Origin: Arenicella xantha
GTDB lineage: Bacteria; Pseudomonadota; Gammaproteobacteria; Arenicellales; Arenicellaceae
NCBI RefSeq assembly: GCF_003315245.1
Contig: NZ_QNRT01000010.1
Span: 1 to 64,000 of the forward strand
DNA length: 64,000 bases
Direction of reading: 5' to 3'
Position 1 is the first letter of the stretch, and every line of letters begins with the position of its first letter. Under the pieces are notes generated by a model. The model had not been told where the DNA came from. It was given only the letters and a program-made list of their open reading frames with translations, and ran no database searches. The translations under genes and the position numbers were made by a program. Below, piece by piece: positions 36,012-46,017 of this stretch.

Positions 36012-36886
36012 GCGATTCCGATTTTCGACAGCGATTCGTATTTGATAACCTCGATGTTCGAGGCTGTATTGTACGCTTAGACGAAACCTGCGCTGCCATT
36101 CAAAATACCCATCACTACCCGCCGCAATTGGCCAGTGTACTAAACGAGTTTGCATTAGCCGCTACCCTGCTGCGTGATTCAATCAAAGTCGAAGGGAGCC
36201 TTACCATTCAGCTTAGAACGCCGGGCGCTATTTCGTTGTTGATGGCCGACTGTATGTCCGACCGTCGCGTGCGAGCTATAGCCGAATACAGCAATGACTT
36301 ATTGGCGCCAGACGACCCCATTCACCTCAACAACCTAGGTGCGGGATCAACTCTAGCAATCACCATTACACCAGATGAGGGGGAGCGCTATCAAAGTATA
36401 GTGGCGATCGAACAACCAACTCTCGCGGCATGTTTAGAAGATTACTTTGCACGCTCAGAACAATTACCGAGCCTGTTCAGATTCCATGCCGACCAACACG
36501 TCGCCACCGGCATCGCTCTACACGCATTACCGGCCCACAAAGAGAAAGATGCCGCAACCAGCTTAGATAACTTTGACCGATTACGAGTATTGCTCAACAC
36601 GCTAACGCCCGAAGAAGCACTCACATTGCCGGCCACTGAAATATTGCTAAGACTGTTCCATGAGGAAGACTGTCGCCTATTTGATGCACATCGTGTTGAA
36701 TTTGGCTGTGTCTGTTCCTCCGAAAAATCCCTCGATGCGGTGAAAGCGCTTGGACAAGACGATGTCAAAGCCCTAATTGCAGAAAAACAGGCCGCCGGGG
36801 AATCCACACTCGTCATCGACTGCCACTTTTGCTTTCAGCGTTACGAATTTGAATTCAACCAACTAACTAACTTATTTACGTCATGA
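36008..36886 (+). CDS. hslO: redox-regulated chaperone Hsp33
   Basis: A 292-residue cytoplasmic holdase activated by oxidative stress. The C-terminal zinc switch has Cys-234, Cys-236, Cys-272 and Cys-275 ('CVC' and 'CHFC'), matching the E. coli CxC...CxxC arrangement. The N-terminal substrate-binding domain starts 'MSDSDFRQRFVFDNLDVRG'. The ATG at 36008 overlaps the uppP stop; a longer upstream frame inside uppP is an artefact. It overlaps the next gene by ATGA too. Confidence 0.95.
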   Translation: MSDSDFRQRFVFDNLDVRGCIVRLDETCAAIQNTHHYPPQLASVLNEFALAATLLRDSIKVEGSLTIQLRTPGAISLLMADCMSDRRVRAIAEYSNDLLAPDDPIHLNNLGAGSTLAITITPDEGERYQSIVAIEQPTLAACLEDYFARSEQLPSLFRFHADQHVATGIALHALPAHKEKDAATSLDNFDRLRVLLNTLTPEEALTLPATEILLRLFHEEDCRLFDAHRVEFGCVCSSEKSLDAVKALGQDDVKALIAEKQAAGESTLVIDCHFCFQRYEFEFNQLTNLFTS

Positions 36887-37416
36887 GCACCTCCCTAAAA
36901 GACCAACTTCTTAAAGCTGGTTTAGTCAAAAAGAAAGACGTTCAAAAAACCGCCAAAAAAAAGGCTCCAAGCGTACCTAAAAAGGCTCGCAACAAAGCCA
37001 GTGAGGCCACATTGCGCGCGCAACGCGCCATGCTAGACAAGGCAAAGAAGGACAAGGCTCTCAATGAAAAACGCAAAGCCGAGGCCGAACGCAAAGCGCG
37101 CTATGCACAAATTAAACAGTTAGTAGATGGCGGTAAACTTGATCGCAAAAAAGGTGAAACAGCGTTTAATTTTCCATTTAAGAAGAAAATCAAAACTATC
37201 TACGTTACCGATGAGCAACATAAATTACTTAGCAAACAGCAAGTTACCATTATTTCAATGGACAATGAATTGTTTGAAATTGTGCCTAAGAAAGTCGCTG
37301 AGCAGGTCGCAAAGCGCGAACCACAACGTATTATCAACATTAGTTCTAGTAGTGATACGCCGAGTGCCAATGATCCGTATGCGGATTATGAAATTCCCGA
37401 CGACCTTATTTGGTAG
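36883..37416 (+). CDS. DUF2058 family protein (YaiL-like)
   Basis: A 177-residue, very basic cytoplasmic protein. It begins 'MSTSLKDQLLKAGLVKKKDV', which is characteristic of DUF2058. A long Lys/Ala/Arg helix follows (about residues 20-80), then a compact beta-rich C-terminal domain ('FPFKKKIKTIYVTDEQHKLL') and an acidic tail. Family members are described as nucleoprotein or polynucleotide-associated. It lies in the uppP-hslO-DUF2058-rmuC run, overlapping hslO and ending 5 bases before rmuC. Confidence 0.85.
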   Translation: MSTSLKDQLLKAGLVKKKDVQKTAKKKAPSVPKKARNKASEATLRAQRAMLDKAKKDKALNEKRKAEAERKARYAQIKQLVDGGKLDRKKGETAFNFPFKKKIKTIYVTDEQHKLLSKQQVTIISMDNELFEIVPKKVAEQVAKREPQRIINISSSSDTPSANDPYADYEIPDDLIW

Positions 37417-37421
37417 CCTGA

Positions 37422-38972
37422 ATGAATCAAACTGACGACCTTCTGACCCAAATCTTAGCGTGGTTGGCTCAACCGATTGCCTTGTATTGGCTAGTAGCGA
37501 GCAGCGCAATTTTGCTATTCGCATTGTTAGTCAACATTATTCGCACCAGTAAGCGCATCACCAAGCTTGACCAAGAACGGCAGCAACTGGCAATCATTCA
37601 AGCAACGCAAAGTCAGAAGATAGACAGCCTCAGCTCCGATAACAGCCAATTACTCAACAAGGCCGAGGAAAGCAGCCTTCAGCTAACGCGTTTAACCAGC
37701 GAGACCGCGCAATTGAAGAGCAGCCGCGATGAAAAAGCGGAGCAACTTGCAAACAATGAGAATGAGCGCCTGGGCCTGCGTGAGATGGTTGAGAACTATC
37801 AACGCAAAGTGAGTCGACTCGAAGCCGATATGCGGGAGCAAAATGCTCGGCTGCAGTCAGAGCAAGATAAACTAAGCGAACTCAAAGCGCAGTTTGAAAT
37901 TCAGAAATCCCAGCTGAAAACTGAGTTCAAGGTGGTTTCCGAGGAAATCATCAAAGAGCGACAAAGCATGCTGACTGAACAGAACAAGGTCGGAGTGAGT
38001 GCCTTGTTACGGCCCTTGCAAGACCAAATTGAAGGGTTTCAGAAACGTATCAATCAAGTTCATGACGAAGCGGTCAAAGGCAATACCAGCCTTAAAACCG
38101 AAATCGAGAATGTCATGAAAATGGGCATTAAGATGCGCGACGAAGCAAACAGCCTCACTACTGCGTTAAAAGGTAGCTCGCAACAACGTGGCGCATGGGG
38201 CGAAGCCCAGCTCGAACGCACACTGGAAATGAGTGGCTTGGTTGAGCATGACCATTTTGAAAAACAAACATCGTTCGTGGACGATTCTGGTCGACGCAAA
38301 CAAACCGACTATCTGATTAAATTACCTGGCGACAAATGCATCGTAATTGATAGCAAAGTGTCACTCAATGCCTATGAACGGGCCTCATCGGCGGATCCTG
38401 AGCAACAAGCCGACGCTATGAAAGGGCACTTATCCTCAGTGCGTCAACATATTAACGATCTAGCGTCTAAGGACTACACCAACCTATATGGTGTGCATAG
38501 CCCAGACTTTATCTTGATGTTTATGCCCGTCGAACCCGCTTACATCGAAGCATTAAAACAAGACCCTGAATTGTTTGGCTATGGTTACAGTAAGAATGTT
38601 GTGCTGGTATCGCATACCACGTTGATTCCAATACTACGTACCGTCGCCAATCTTTGGATGTTAGACCGCAGCAATAAAGAAGCACGCCTACTCGGCGAGC
38701 GTGCAGGTGATATCTATAACTCAGTGGTGCTTGTGTCAGAACGCTTACAAAAGCTCGGTAAGACGTTGAACACAGCGAGCAATCATTTCAATGACACCGT
38801 GACATCATTAGCTGGCACGCAAGGGCTCCAAGGCAAGGTTCAACGATTTAATGAACTGTCTGCAAAGGCCAATAAAACCATGCCCGAGCTTGAACACTCA
38901 CACATCGAATTTGACACCAGCAAACTTAATGCGCAGCCGATTGGCCGTGTAGAAGGCGATACAGACGAATAA
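37422..38972 (+). CDS. rmuC: DNA recombination protein RmuC
   Basis: A 516-residue protein with one N-terminal membrane helix (about residues 18-37), a long coiled coil (about 45-190) and a C-terminal restriction-nuclease-like domain. Family motifs are 'GSSQQRGAWGEAQLERTLEM' (about 250-269) and 'DYLIKLPGDKCIVIDSKVSL' (about 298-317). RmuC limits inversion and rearrangement at short inverted repeats. It is the fourth gene of a tightly packed run. Confidence 0.95.
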   Translation: MNQTDDLLTQILAWLAQPIALYWLVASSAILLFALLVNIIRTSKRITKLDQERQQLAIIQATQSQKIDSLSSDNSQLLNKAEESSLQLTRLTSETAQLKSSRDEKAEQLANNENERLGLREMVENYQRKVSRLEADMREQNARLQSEQDKLSELKAQFEIQKSQLKTEFKVVSEEIIKERQSMLTEQNKVGVSALLRPLQDQIEGFQKRINQVHDEAVKGNTSLKTEIENVMKMGIKMRDEANSLTTALKGSSQQRGAWGEAQLERTLEMSGLVEHDHFEKQTSFVDDSGRRKQTDYLIKLPGDKCIVIDSKVSLNAYERASSADPEQQADAMKGHLSSVRQHINDLASKDYTNLYGVHSPDFILMFMPVEPAYIEALKQDPELFGYGYSKNVVLVSHTTLIPILRTVANLWMLDRSNKEARLLGERAGDIYNSVVLVSERLQKLGKTLNTASNHFNDTVTSLAGTQGLQGKVQRFNELSAKANKTMPELEHSHIEFDTSKLNAQPIGRVEGDTDE

Positions 38973-39000
38973 TAGATACTGAACAACCTAGGGGAAGGGC

Positions 39001-40176
39001 ATGACTATAAAAAAAATTCTAATCACGGTCGTTGTTATTTTGCTGCTAGTAGCCGGCGTTGGCTTGGTTGTTGGACCGACGCTGATCGACAAAAGCATGA
39101 ATGTAGTCAATGCCCACACATCGTACCCCGTATCAGATCGTGCTAAACAGCTACACCAATCCTTGGTTGTTGGCGACTGGCATGCCGATAGCCTATTGTG
39201 GAATCGTTCGCTTGAGGAGCGCCATGACTTCGGCCACGTTGACTTGCCTAGACTCCAAGCTGGCAATGTTAGCCTGCAAATGTTTACCACCGTAACCAAA
39301 TCACCGAGCGGCCTTAACTATGAAGAAAACAGCGCTGAGGCAAACGACAGTATTACCAGCCTCGCGATGTTACAACGGTGGCCTAGCAAAACTTGGAACA
39401 GCTTGACTGAACGCGCACTGTACCAAGCAAGTAAACTCCACGCAGCGGCGGCAGCCAACCCAGACGACCTGGTGGTAGTGCGCTCGCAAGCCGAGCTTAC
39501 TGAGTTTAGCCAGCGTCGACAATCGAACCCGAGCCTAGTTGCCGGCTTACTCGGCACAGAAGGCTCACACGCTCTAGATGGTGAACTCAGCAATGTCCAA
39601 CGTCTCTATGATGCGGGTTTCCGAATGATGAGCTTACAACATTTTTTCGACAACAAATTAGGCGGCTCGTTACACGGAACCAGCAATGCTGGGCTCACAG
39701 ATTTTGGTCAACAGGTAGTGAGGAAAATCGAAAGCCTAAACATCGTGCTGGATGTATCACACTCTTCAGAAGCGGTGGTAAGCGACGTGCTAAAACTTGC
39801 ATCTCGCCCATTGGTGGTAAGCCATACTGGCTTTAAGGGGCACTGCGACACACCGCGCAACATATCAGACTCGTTAATGCAGTCTATCGCGCAACAAGGC
39901 GGCTTGATAGCCGTTGGTTATTGGGATGCCGCGGCCTGTGGTGAAACGCCGACTGAAATCGTCTCAGCACTGCAATATGGTCTGTCGCTGGTCGGCGAAG
40001 ACCATCTTTCTCTAGGCTCCGACTTCGACGGCACTGTCACCACGAGTCTAGACACCAGTGAATTACCAGCCTTAACCCACGCCATGCTTGAAGCTGGGTT
40101 TAGCGAAAGCCAGATTAGTAAAATCATGGGCGGAAACATGCTTCGATTCCTACAAACATATTTGCCTGAAAATTAG
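39001..40176 (+). CDS. membrane-anchored dipeptidase (peptidase M19)
   Basis: A 391-residue zinc dipeptidase of the renal dipeptidase family. An N-terminal membrane helix (about 6-27) anchors it on the periplasmic side. Metal and active-site motifs are 'VGDWHADSLLW', 'GLLGTEGSHAL' with the bridging Glu, 'SLQHFFDNKLGGSLHG', 'RPLVVSHTGFKG' and 'LSLGSDFDG'. The GGGGAAGG ribosome site is strong. It may act in peptide or cell-wall dipeptide turnover. It is 28 bases downstream of rmuC. Confidence 0.9.
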   Translation: MTIKKILITVVVILLLVAGVGLVVGPTLIDKSMNVVNAHTSYPVSDRAKQLHQSLVVGDWHADSLLWNRSLEERHDFGHVDLPRLQAGNVSLQMFTTVTKSPSGLNYEENSAEANDSITSLAMLQRWPSKTWNSLTERALYQASKLHAAAAANPDDLVVVRSQAELTEFSQRRQSNPSLVAGLLGTEGSHALDGELSNVQRLYDAGFRMMSLQHFFDNKLGGSLHGTSNAGLTDFGQQVVRKIESLNIVLDVSHSSEAVVSDVLKLASRPLVVSHTGFKGHCDTPRNISDSLMQSIAQQGGLIAVGYWDAAACGETPTEIVSALQYGLSLVGEDHLSLGSDFDGTVTTSLDTSELPALTHAMLEAGFSESQISKIMGGNMLRFLQTYLPEN

Positions 40177-40206
40177 TCCTAGCGGCACGCAACGAGCTAA
40201 CAACCC

Positions 40207-41601
40207 ATGACAGCCAATCGAATAATATCAACTATTCTCTGCGCCAGTAGCTTGCTACTTACCTCGCTCAACGCCACTGCACAAAGTGTTGATGACGAAG
40301 ATCTACTTAACTTCTTGCCGGGCATTTTAGCGGGAGTCAAACGTCTGCCGATTCCGATCGACTTCAACGTAAAAAAGCCGGTTCTAGAGTCACCGAATGA
40401 ATACCTGATCGACCTAAGCAATTGGGGGGTTCCAAGCAATGGAACAAATGCTTTAGCCACCACTAACGGCTTGCAGGCCGCATTAGACTGGGCTGATTCA
40501 AACGGCTATAACAAGGTGATTATTCCCAACGGGACATTTTTGATCGGAAAGTACGGTAATTCAATTTACCAGCGCGGACTCGAGTTGCATAGCAACATGA
40601 GCTTAGAGTTGAGCCCAAATACCGTACTGAAGATGGCTCCCAATGACAAATGGAATTATTGCATTCTCGCACTCACTGGCGACACCAATGTAACGATCCG
40701 CGGCGGCACCTTGATCGGCGACCGCAATGAGCATACCTATACACCACGCAGCAACGACGGCAAAACCGCACACGATGAAGGCCACGGAATTTGCATTCAA
40801 AGCGGATCAACACGAATATTGGTTGAAGATATGACGATCCGAAATCTCACCGGTGATGGCCTGTTGTTGGTCAACGATATTGAGGACGTGACGATTCGCA
40901 ACAACAATATTTACAATAACCGTCGCCAAGGAGTATCGCTAGTTGGCACCTTACGCGTGGCGATTGAAGCAAACGAAATTCATCACATTAAAGGCACTTC
41001 GCCGCAGTTTGGCATCGACATTGAAGGCGCAGGACGTTCAGATAAAGACATTCTGATTCGCAAGAATTATTTTCACCACAACCGTGGCGGCGACATAGTT
41101 AGCAGCACCGGACGCAACACCTTCATTGTGGATAACGTATTAGAACAGGGCGATGGCAGCAGCTATATCGACGGACCGCTCGTCACCTGGCACCGTTCAA
41201 GCCACGTAATCGCACATAATAAAATCACCATGTTAAGCCGTTCGGTCAATGGCTTACTAGGCTACATTCAATACTCAAGTGGCGGCCCTAAAGCGCATAA
41301 TGAAATCACCTACGTGCACGACAATGTGTGCAATGGCTGCGGTATGTATATGTATAAAAGCGCCGACGCCGACATTCGCCGTAATAAATGGCTTGGCTAC
41401 TTTTTAGCCTTGAACGAGTTTGACAATGCCACAGTGATCGATAATGTCACGACCACTCACACCGAACCTGGCAGCCCAAGCTACTGCTGGTCTTATCGAA
41501 TTCGCGACACAACTGGCCAAGCAGCCGGCAACACGCACAACGGTGTGGCCGTCAATTTACCGCTTAGCAACGTACCGTGGACCACCGCCTGCCTGCGCTA
41601 A
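40207..41601 (+). CDS. secreted right-handed beta-helix protein (pectate-lyase superfamily)
   Basis: A 464-residue protein with a signal peptide (cleavage near 'NATA-QS'). The N-cap 'LSNWGVPSNGTNALATTNGL' through 'VIIPNGTFLIGKYGN' is the pectate_lyase_3 type that opens many polysaccharide lyases and phage tailspikes. About ten coils of parallel beta-helix follow with recurring 'VTIRNNNIYNNR', 'VAIEANEIHHI' and 'ILIRKNYFHHNRGG'. Cysteines near the C-terminus may form disulfides. It probably binds or cleaves an extracellular polysaccharide; the substrate is unknown. It converges on cca with only 7 bases between stops. Confidence 0.82.
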   Translation: MTANRIISTILCASSLLLTSLNATAQSVDDEDLLNFLPGILAGVKRLPIPIDFNVKKPVLESPNEYLIDLSNWGVPSNGTNALATTNGLQAALDWADSNGYNKVIIPNGTFLIGKYGNSIYQRGLELHSNMSLELSPNTVLKMAPNDKWNYCILALTGDTNVTIRGGTLIGDRNEHTYTPRSNDGKTAHDEGHGICIQSGSTRILVEDMTIRNLTGDGLLLVNDIEDVTIRNNNIYNNRRQGVSLVGTLRVAIEANEIHHIKGTSPQFGIDIEGAGRSDKDILIRKNYFHHNRGGDIVSSTGRNTFIVDNVLEQGDGSSYIDGPLVTWHRSSHVIAHNKITMLSRSVNGLLGYIQYSSGGPKAHNEITYVHDNVCNGCGMYMYKSADADIRRNKWLGYFLALNEFDNATVIDNVTTTHTEPGSPSYCWSYRIRDTTGQAAGNTHNGVAVNLPLSNVPWTTACLR

Positions 41602-41608
41602 GAATCCG

Positions 41609-42838
41609 TTAATCGGCCTCCCTCACAATAGCCTTTTGCACGACTTTTATGGCGCTGATGCGAGCTTGATGAATACGCTGCTGAATCAAACCACCATCAC
41701 TTAAGCCTTGCGCAATTGATCCGGCGTCGACCTGTTTGGCGGCTTGTTGAAATTTTAAAAACAACTCAGCTTGTGGGTACTCTCGGTCTTCAAACCCGGT
41801 ACGCCCACGGGCATCGGCAAGACAACACAAAGCCACTCGGTTAGCGCGCTCGTCATCCATCAAACTGCGTGTTTTCTCTAGCATTTCAAGCACCGTTTTC
41901 GCACGCAGCTCAAACATTTTGTGCATATGTAAATGGTACTCGGACACCGCCAACGCTAATGCTTGGTACTTTTTAGGCACTCTTAGTCGTGTGCACAAGT
42001 CCCGAATCAGTGGAAGTCCACGCTGCTCGTGGCCACGATGCGACGGCAGCTCATCAGACGGAGTTCGCGCCTTGCCGAGGTCATGTACCAATGCCGCAAA
42101 CCGCACCAAAGGATCAGGTGTCAGCCTTGCAGCTTGTTCAACGACCATTAGCGTATGTATACCGGAGTCTACTTCTGGATGATATTTGGCCGTTTGAGGT
42201 ATCCCGAATAGGGCTTCGATCTCCGGTAATATGCGAGCCAATGCGCCACACTCTCGGAGCACTGAGAAAAATAGCTGCGGTGCATCAGTGTCTAAGGCTT
42301 TACGCATTTCAGCCCAAACCCGCTCAGGCACCAACGCGTCAACTTCGCCGTTTTGCACCATCTCGCGCATTAACGACATGGTCTCAGGCGCTACGGTAAA
42401 CTTAAACCGCGCGGCAAAACGAGCGGTTCGTAAGATACGCACCGGGTCTTCGACAAACGCGTCAGACACATGACGTAGCACGCCAGCCTCTAGGTCTCGC
42501 CGACCGTGATAAGGGTCAATTATATTGCCATCGACATCTTCAGCCATGGCGTTAACCGTTAAGTCACGACGCGCTAAATCCTGCTCGAGTGTTATTTCAG
42601 CCGACGCATTGAACTGGAAACCTTGATACCCTTTAGCCGTTTTGCGCTCAGTACGAGCCAACGCATACTCTTCACCTGAGCGTTTATCAATAAATACCGG
42701 AAAGTCCTTGCCGACCGGCTGATACCCTTTCTCGACCATTATTTCAGGTGTCGCACCAACAACAACCCAATCTCGATCTAATACCTGCCGCCCGAGTAAA
42801 CGATCACGAATGGCGCCTCCAACTAAATATACATCCAT
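41609..42838 (-). CDS. cca: CCA-adding tRNA nucleotidyltransferase with HD domain
   Basis: A 409-residue class II nucleotidyltransferase that adds or repairs the 3' CCA end of tRNA. Key motifs are '[12 protein letters not shown]' with 'DRDWVVVG' (catalytic carboxylates), '[13 protein letters not shown]', and the base-recognition segment '[16 protein letters not shown]'. The C-terminal HD phosphohydrolase domain has 'HTLMVVEQ' and 'VHDLGKA', as in the multifunctional gammaproteobacterial enzyme. pyrE lies 10 bases upstream on the same strand. Confidence 0.96.
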   Translation of the reverse strand: MDVYLVGGAIRDRLLGRQVLDRDWVVVGATPEIMVEKGYQPVGKDFPVFIDKRSGEEYALARTERKTAKGYQGFQFNASAEITLEQDLARRDLTVNAMAEDVDGNIIDPYHGRRDLEAGVLRHVSDAFVEDPVRILRTARFAARFKFTVAPETMSLMREMVQNGEVDALVPERVWAEMRKALDTDAPQLFFSVLRECGALARILPEIEALFGIPQTAKYHPEVDSGIHTLMVVEQAARLTPDPLVRFAALVHDLGKARTPSDELPSHRGHEQRGLPLIRDLCTRLRVPKKYQALALAVSEYHLHMHKMFELRAKTVLEMLEKTRSLMDDERANRVALCCLADARGRTGFEDREYPQAELFLKFQQAAKQVDAGSIAQGLSDGGLIQQRIHQARISAIKVVQKAIVREAD

Positions 42839-42848
42839 GCAAGGCCCA

Positions 42849-43508
42849 TTAGTGAATTCCGTATTGATCGCGGTAAGCTTGCATACGATCGAGATTCTCT
42901 TGTTGGTCTGGCTGTTTCTTCAAGTACTCAATTAAGTCTGCCAAGGTCGCAATTGCAACAACCGGCATACCATACTCTGCTTCAACCTGCTGAATCGCAG
43001 AGGTATCAGTTGGCACGCCATCTTTTTGGCCTTTTTCTTGCCGATCAAGTGCCAGAAATACCGCTGAAGGCGTGGCGCCAGCGGCGGTGATCATAGCGTA
43101 TGATTCACGAATCGCCGTACCAGCCGTAATAACGTCATCTATAATTGCAACATTACCGGTGAGTTCTGCCCCGACCATGCTACCGCCTTCGCCATGATTT
43201 TTCTTTTCCTTACGATTAAACGCAAATGGAATCTCTTTGCCAGATGCTTCTGACAACGCCATAGCAACCGCACATGACAGCGTAATACCCTTGTAGGCGG
43301 GACCGAATAAAACGTCGAACTCGATGTCAGAATGTTCAATACTGGTCGCGAAATAGCGACTGAACTGCAACATCGTAGCGCCACTATTGAACAGCCCAGT
43401 ATTAAAAAAGTAAGGGCTGAGGCGGCCAGACTTAAGAGTGAACTCACCAAACCGGAGTACACCGGTTTTGAGTGCGAATTCGATAAATTGTTCTTGGTAT
43501 GGAAGCAT
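42849..43508 (-). CDS. pyrE: orotate phosphoribosyltransferase
   Basis: A 219-residue enzyme of pyrimidine synthesis that joins orotate and PRPP to make OMP. The N-terminus from 43508 reads '[20 protein letters not shown]'; a 19-residue upstream extension is unlikely. Also visible are '[14 protein letters not shown]', 'FGPAYKGI', the flexible loop '[11 protein letters not shown]' and the PRPP motif '[14 protein letters not shown]'. It is divergent from xthA with a 65-base gap and probably co-transcribed with cca. Confidence 0.97.
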   Translation of the reverse strand: MLPYQEQFIEFALKTGVLRFGEFTLKSGRLSPYFFNTGLFNSGATMLQFSRYFATSIEHSDIEFDVLFGPAYKGITLSCAVAMALSEASGKEIPFAFNRKEKKNHGEGGSMVGAELTGNVAIIDDVITAGTAIRESYAMITAAGATPSAVFLALDRQEKGQKDGVPTDTSAIQQVEAEYGMPVVAIATLADLIEYLKKQPDQQENLDRMQAYRDQYGIH

Positions 43509-43573
43509 AGTAATTAATCTGTATGGCAATTCAAGTATGATACCTAGAGAAACAGAATTCGCCATACTAAAAA

Positions 43574-44389
43574 ATGAAAGTAATCTCCATAAACGTAAAC
43601 GGTATCCGCGCAGCAGCGCGCAAAGGCATGTTCGAATGGCTCAATCAAGTTGATGCCGACGTTATATGCTTGCAAGAACTCAAAGCACAACCCGACCAAA
43701 TCGAAGGTGAGCCATACCATCCAGAGGGCTACCACACGTTTTTTCATTCAGCCGAAAAGAAGGGCTACAGCGGGGTAGGCATCTATTGTAAGCAACAGCC
43801 CGATGCTGTGCAGCATGGTTTCGGTGATGGCTTTGCCGATGCTGACTCCGAGGGCCGATACCTACAAGCAGATTTCGGCGATTTAAGCGTGGTGTCGCTG
43901 TATATGCCATCCGGCTCCAGTAAAGACGAACGGCAAGAGTTCAAGATTGATTTGATGCAGCGTTTTGAAGCCAAACTCGCGGAGATCGCTGATTCTGGTC
44001 GACATTGGATTCTCTGTGGTGACTGGAATATCGCGCACAAGAAAGCCGATATTAAAAATTGGCGCGGCAATCAGAAAAATTCCGGATTCCTACCTGAAGA
44101 ACGTCAATGGATGGACTGGCTGTTCGGTGAGTCGTCGAGTGAAACTAGCGACGAGGTGCGTGGCAACGCGGGATTCCATGACGCATTCCGCTTAATCAAT
44201 CAACAAGAGCATCAATATACTTGGTGGTCTAACCGTGGGCAGGCCTGGGCTAACAATACTGGTTGGCGCATTGATTATCATGTCATTACCGACAGCTTAA
44301 AGGACAAAGTGATCCCCGGTTCAGATCTTATTTATAAAGAAGAACGTTTTTCCGATCACGCGCCACTTGTCATTGAGTATGATTTGTAA
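43574..44389 (+). CDS. xthA: exodeoxyribonuclease III
   Basis: A 271-residue AP endonuclease / 3'-5' exonuclease of the EEP superfamily used in base-excision repair. Motifs are 'SINVNGIRAA' (Asn-7), 'VICLQELKAQ' (metal-binding Glu-35), 'LCGDWNIAH' (Asp/Asn pair), 'WRIDYHVIT' and 'FSDHAPLVIEYDL' (catalytic His). Length is typical. It is divergent from pyrE, and ampG follows 9 bases later. Confidence 0.96.
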   Translation: MKVISINVNGIRAAARKGMFEWLNQVDADVICLQELKAQPDQIEGEPYHPEGYHTFFHSAEKKGYSGVGIYCKQQPDAVQHGFGDGFADADSEGRYLQADFGDLSVVSLYMPSGSSKDERQEFKIDLMQRFEAKLAEIADSGRHWILCGDWNIAHKKADIKNWRGNQKNSGFLPEERQWMDWLFGESSSETSDEVRGNAGFHDAFRLINQQEHQYTWWSNRGQAWANNTGWRIDYHVITDSLKDKVIPGSDLIYKEERFSDHAPLVIEYDL

Positions 44390-44398
44390 CGGTTAGCT

Positions 44399-46015
44399 GT
44401 GAGTACAACAATCGATACAAGCGCGTCGGAGTCAATACGTTGGTGGCGCGAGAAACCCGTTTGGATCATGCTAATGCTCGGGTTTTCAGCCGGCATTCCG
44501 ATATTGCTAATCTTCTCGAGTCTGTCATTATGGCTGCGCGAAGCTGGCGTTTCTAAGTCATCGGTTACGTTTTTTAGTTGGGCTGCACTCGGCTACTCCT
44601 TCAAGTTCATCTGGGCCCCATTAATCGATAAATTACCGGTTCCAGTATTGAGCAAGCTTATGGGTCGCCGACGCGGTTGGTTATTAGTTGCACAATGCGC
44701 AGTAATTTCCGCTATTTGTCTAATGGCCGTGACCGATCCGCAACAAGGGTTGGTCGCCATGGCGCTCGCCGCCGTGCTACTTGGGTTCTCGTCAGCCACA
44801 CAAGACGTAGTGATTGATGCGTTTCGCATTGAGTCTGCCAACGCTCGCATGCAAGCGATTTTAGGCTCAACCTACCTAGCTGGCTACCGCATTGCGATGA
44901 TAGTAGCCGGGGCTGGGGCCTTGTATCTTGCTGAATATTTCGGCAGCACCAGCACCAACTACTCCTACATAGCGTGGCGCAATACCTATTTTTGCATGGC
45001 GCTATTTATGCTGGTCGGTGTGGCCACCACACTGTGCATCAAAGAGCCGACTCGCGCTGAAAGCAATGATTACCCTTACGCAACGCGCGATTATGCTCGC
45101 TTTTTAGCGGTCTTTATTTTGTCGTTAGCGATTTTGATTGCTATCTTTCTAGTGACCCCAAGCGCTCCGGATGTTTTCTCCGGCGGCACACAAACAATCT
45201 TTACGTTTCTTTTTAACGCCGGAATTTTTTGCCTGGCATTAGCCAGCGCAATCATGTCAGCCATGCTCTGCACTAAATTGCAGTTAGTAAACCGCCAAAT
45301 GGTTGAGCAGGGTTATGTCGAGCCCATCAAAGACTTCTTCAAGCGCTACGGAAAACTGGCTATCTGGGTATTGTTGCTGGTGGGGTTTTATCGCATCTCA
45401 GATATCGTACTGGGTATTATCGCCAATGTCTTTTATCAAGATATGGGTTATTCAAAAATTGATATCGCCAATGTGACTAAAGTATTTGGCGTACTGATGA
45501 CAATCGTCGGAAGTTTTCTTGGTGGCGTGCTAGCTCTCAGAGTCGGCGTTATGCGCGCATTAATGCTGGGCGCCATCTTGGTGGTTGTAACTAACTTATT
45601 GTTTGTCTGGCTGACGGCCATCGGTAATCAATTCACTTATTTCGACATTCCACTTCCATCGTTTAGTTTCTCAGCTGGAGTCGAGTTTACTGGTTGGACA
45701 TTTTTGTCTTTGCCGAAAGAACTCACGCTGGTAATTATTATGGATAACTTAACCCAAGGTATCGCTCTCATTGCTTTTATTGCATGGTTATCTAGCTTGA
45801 CCAATGTGTCATTTACCGCAACTCAATACGCTATTTTCAGCTCGGTAATGACCTTATTTCCGAAGCTGTTTGGTGGTTACTCCGGCACCATTGTTGAGGC
45901 TTACGGTTACTCAAACTTTTTCATCTTTGCGAGCGCATTGGGCATTCCGATAATCGGGTTAATCTATTTTCTGTCGAGTCGACTCGAGTTTGAACAAGCG
46001 GCACGCACTCGCTAA
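44399..46015 (+). CDS. ampG: muropeptide permease AmpG (MFS)
   Basis: A 538-residue inner-membrane transporter that imports anhydro-muropeptides for cell-wall recycling. It starts with GTG. The family N-terminus is 'LMLGFSAGIPILLIFSSLSL' with 'WLREAGVSKSSVTFFSW' and 'LGYSFKFIWAPLIDK', and 'GRRRGWLL' is the MFS loop. About 14 helices are present. It is co-directional with xthA and converges with the DUF3592 gene with only 2 bases between stop codons. Confidence 0.93.
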   Translation: MSTTIDTSASESIRWWREKPVWIMLMLGFSAGIPILLIFSSLSLWLREAGVSKSSVTFFSWAALGYSFKFIWAPLIDKLPVPVLSKLMGRRRGWLLVAQCAVISAICLMAVTDPQQGLVAMALAAVLLGFSSATQDVVIDAFRIESANARMQAILGSTYLAGYRIAMIVAGAGALYLAEYFGSTSTNYSYIAWRNTYFCMALFMLVGVATTLCIKEPTRAESNDYPYATRDYARFLAVFILSLAILIAIFLVTPSAPDVFSGGTQTIFTFLFNAGIFCLALASAIMSAMLCTKLQLVNRQMVEQGYVEPIKDFFKRYGKLAIWVLLLVGFYRISDIVLGIIANVFYQDMGYSKIDIANVTKVFGVLMTIVGSFLGGVLALRVGVMRALMLGAILVVVTNLLFVWLTAIGNQFTYFDIPLPSFSFSAGVEFTGWTFLSLPKELTLVIIMDNLTQGIALIAFIAWLSSLTNVSFTATQYAIFSSVMTLFPKLFGGYSGTIVEAYGYSNFFIFASALGIPIIGLIYFLSSRLEFEQAARTR

Positions 46016-46017
46016 GC

